37,171 bases of DNA from NCBI GenBank assembly GCA_015655115.1, contig JAATFQ010000154.1:1-37171 (forward strand), written 5' to 3'. Shown here one piece after another: positions 35,538-37,171 of this stretch; the stretch's first letter is position 1, and each line of letters begins with the position of its first letter. The notes below the pieces were generated by a model that saw only the letters and a program-made list of their open reading frames with translations, did no database searches and was not told where the DNA came from. The translations under genes and the position numbers were made by a program. The DNA comes from Sphingobacteriales bacterium (lineage in GTDB: Bacteria > Bacteroidota > Bacteroidia > Sphingobacteriales > Sphingobacteriaceae).

Positions 35538-37171
35538 ATGGCTTACCAATGCAATAAAGTCATTTTTCCTGATCTCATCCTGCTTGTGGATGGTGATATC
35601 GTTCATTACCCCTGTAAAATAACTCGGCTTATTTTCATGGTCATGAGAAAGCGTGCCTATGCATCTTACCCAATGGAGCTTGTTATCATGAAACTCCCGT
35701 AATGGATATTCAACGTCACATTTATCCCCGCCGACAAGGCCTGCATCTACAGCAGATGTGAATAAAGTCCTGTATTCTTCTTCGATTTGTGCCACCACCT
35801 GCTCATAGGTCATCTCCTCATCAGCCCTGAAGCCAAAGATTTCCTTCAGGCTAAGTGACGGAATAAACTCCTGCGTCTGCATGTTCAGTGTCCAGGTGCC
35901 GATTTCTGCTGCACGGATGGCCATGCCCAACATTTCATTACTGATATCGCGCTCCTTTTGTACCCTTTTCAACTCCGTGATGTCATTAAAGGTAATGATA
36001 GCACCATTGTGTTTATGGTCAGACTGCTGTACATAGGGCATAGTCATTACCTGATACCATTTACCATTATTGGTTTCAATTTCTTTAGTAATAATCGTAC
36101 CGTCAATGATCACCTTCTTAATGTCGTCGATAATAGTCTCGAATTTGATATTAGTGGTAATGTTGCTCAACGGCCTGCCAATATCGGTTTCCAATAAATT
36201 AATCTGTTTCACCGTACCTGGAGAGAATTTCATTAACAGCAGTTCATTATTTATAAAGAGCTGTCCATTGATATTGCTTCTGAAATAGTTATTCAAATCA
36301 TCATTAATTTCCATCAGCTCTTTATTTTTGAGCTGATATTCGGAGTTAATGGTATCCAGTTCCTCATTAACAGACTGCATTTCTTCATTGGTACTTTGCA
36401 TTTCTTCATTTGCAGAGATCATTTCCTCATTGAAGGATTGCATATTCTCATTTGAAGCATCCAGCTGCTCATAGGTTAAACTGAGTTTTTCCTTTAATTC
36501 CCTGAGTTCTTCCTCTAAATTTAAGGTATACTGATGATGATATACTTCTTCATCGAATTCAATCAGCTCCTGATCTAAAGGGGCAAATGATTTATCTTCA
36601 TTAAAAGTAACCATAAACAGTTTACGTTCCTCTTTCTTCACCAACAGCGGGCTTACCGACATGTTGACCTTAATAACAATCTCCCCATGCTTAACCTTTA
36701 TTCCATTTAAAACAGACCTCTCATTGGTTTTCACCACATTATTGATCAGCGTATTCAGCACCATGGCCAGCTTTTTGGGTAATAAGGAAACCAGGTCTGT
36801 TGTAAAATGTTTTGGCAGCAGGTATTTAGCCGTATTTCCGTAAGATTTTACGACGTTCATATTTTCGTCGATGCAGACTACCAGATAACCAAGCTCATCA
36901 GCCAGATGAAGGTGCATTTGTTCTGTCAGGGAATGGGCAGAACCGCTTCCCATCTCTGCACTGGATACATAACTGAGCCTTTCTTTAATCTCAAGCGAGT
37001 CGGGCATTGAAAAAGCATCAAAGCTGACTACTCTTTTTGATTTAATGTTACGGTAAATTTTATATTGTTTATTCACAGTTTCCAGGTTCTGGATAATCGG
37101 CATAGGGTTTTCACTGGAACCGAGAAATAAATACCCGTCCATCTTGAGGCCGAACAGCAGCATCGTAAAGA
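35535..37171 (-). CDS. CheR-PAS-histidine kinase, N-terminal part, 5' end outside the window and cut by a premature stop
   Basis: Open from the window edge to a TAA at 35535-35537. The first residues (MDGYLFLGSSENP) are the end of a CheR methyltransferase domain, so the complete protein is a CheB/CheR-type fusion. Next comes a long coiled coil with the repeat NEEMQSTNEEMQSVNEEL, then two PAS domains (about GQLFINNELLLMKFSPGTV to HNGAIITFNDITELKRVQ; then AAEIGTWTLNMQTQEF to FTGVMNDITIHK) and the first half of the H box, ...NDFIALVSH. The expected next residue is Glu (HELKTP), but the codon is TAA. One G-to-T change would explain it. The truncated product would still have sensing parts but no kinase domain. 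Confidence 0.85.
   Translation of the reverse strand, partial: FTMLLFGLKMDGYLFLGSSENPMPIIQNLETVNKQYKIYRNIKSKRVVSFDAFSMPDSLEIKERLSYVSSAEMGSGSAHSLTEQMHLHLADELGYLVVCIDENMNVVKSYGNTAKYLLPKHFTTDLVSLLPKKLAMVLNTLINNVVKTNERSVLNGIKVKHGEIVIKVNMSVSPLLVKKEERKLFMVTFNEDKSFAPLDQELIEFDEEVYHHQYTLNLEEELRELKEKLSLTYEQLDASNENMQSFNEEMISANEEMQSTNEEMQSVNEELDTINSEYQLKNKELMEINDDLNNYFRSNINGQLFINNELLLMKFSPGTVKQINLLETDIGRPLSNITTNIKFETIIDDIKKVIIDGTIITKEIETNNGKWYQVMTMPYVQQSDHKHNGAIITFNDITELKRVQKERDISNEMLGMAIRAAEIGTWTLNMQTQEFIPSLSLKEIFGFRADEEMTYEQVVAQIEEEYRTLFTSAVDAGLVGGDKCDVEYPLREFHDNKLHWVRCIGTLSHDHENKPSYFTGVMNDITIHKQDEIRKNDFIALVSH

Overview
The window looks like chromosomal DNA from a member of the Bacteroidetes close to Pedobacter (Sphingobacteriaceae). 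Evidence: an adjacent SusC/SusD pair, a complete Bat (VWA/TPR) operon, lipoproteins and signal peptides of that phylum's style, AT-rich spacers, and repeated promoter -7 elements of the form TAnnTTTG in front of unrelated genes. I see no rRNA, tRNA, CRISPR array, prophage or insertion sequence.

Layout. 1-2.9 kb: pyruvate formate-lyase activase (pflA, cut by the window edge) and pflB on the minus strand, with an intrinsic terminator between them and an FNR-like site about 41 bp upstream of the predicted pflB start point. 3.0-7.0 kb: an unknown lipoprotein, a TauE/SafE permease with an unusual Rossmann-like N-terminal domain, and a divergent succinate-semialdehyde-type aldehyde dehydrogenase. 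7.1-9.5 kb: a two-gene operon of the proteasome-like Anbu peptidase and a transglutaminase-like protein, then a secreted protein made of 23-residue repeats. 9.5-12.8 kb: an exported GH2 beta-galactosidase. 13.1-15.3 kb: a cold-shock protein, a class V aminotransferase-fold enzyme and an Asp-rich acidic protein. 15.4-17.8 kb: a TetR regulator and a 14-TM drug-efflux permease sharing a TACC-N4-GGTA operator.

17.8-26.2 kb: one minus-strand operon moxR - DUF58 - BatD-like membrane protein - batA - batB - batC - batD - batE, with mostly overlapping genes. 26.5-28.5 kb: an acetate/succinate transporter (satP), a DoxX-like membrane protein behind a long inverted repeat, and a NagD-type HAD phosphatase. 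28.5-29.6 kb: a non-coding stretch holding a fourth copy of the TetR operator, the wreck of a beta-helix surface-protein gene, and an imperfect inverted repeat built on a strict 11-bp period. 29.6-34.1 kb: an orphan susC/susD pair. 34.7-37.2 kb: a 57-residue secreted or membrane peptide and a large CheR-PAS-histidine kinase whose frame is broken by one TAA codon directly after the phospho-acceptor histidine.

Most notable: the 11-bp-period inverted repeat next to susD, the single-codon break in the kinase H box, the TetR operator set with a distant fourth site, the FNR-like control of pflB, the 23-residue repeat protein, and the 18-bp perfect inverted repeat inside the 3' end of the beta-galactosidase gene. 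All family assignments come from reading motifs by eye; no database search was run.
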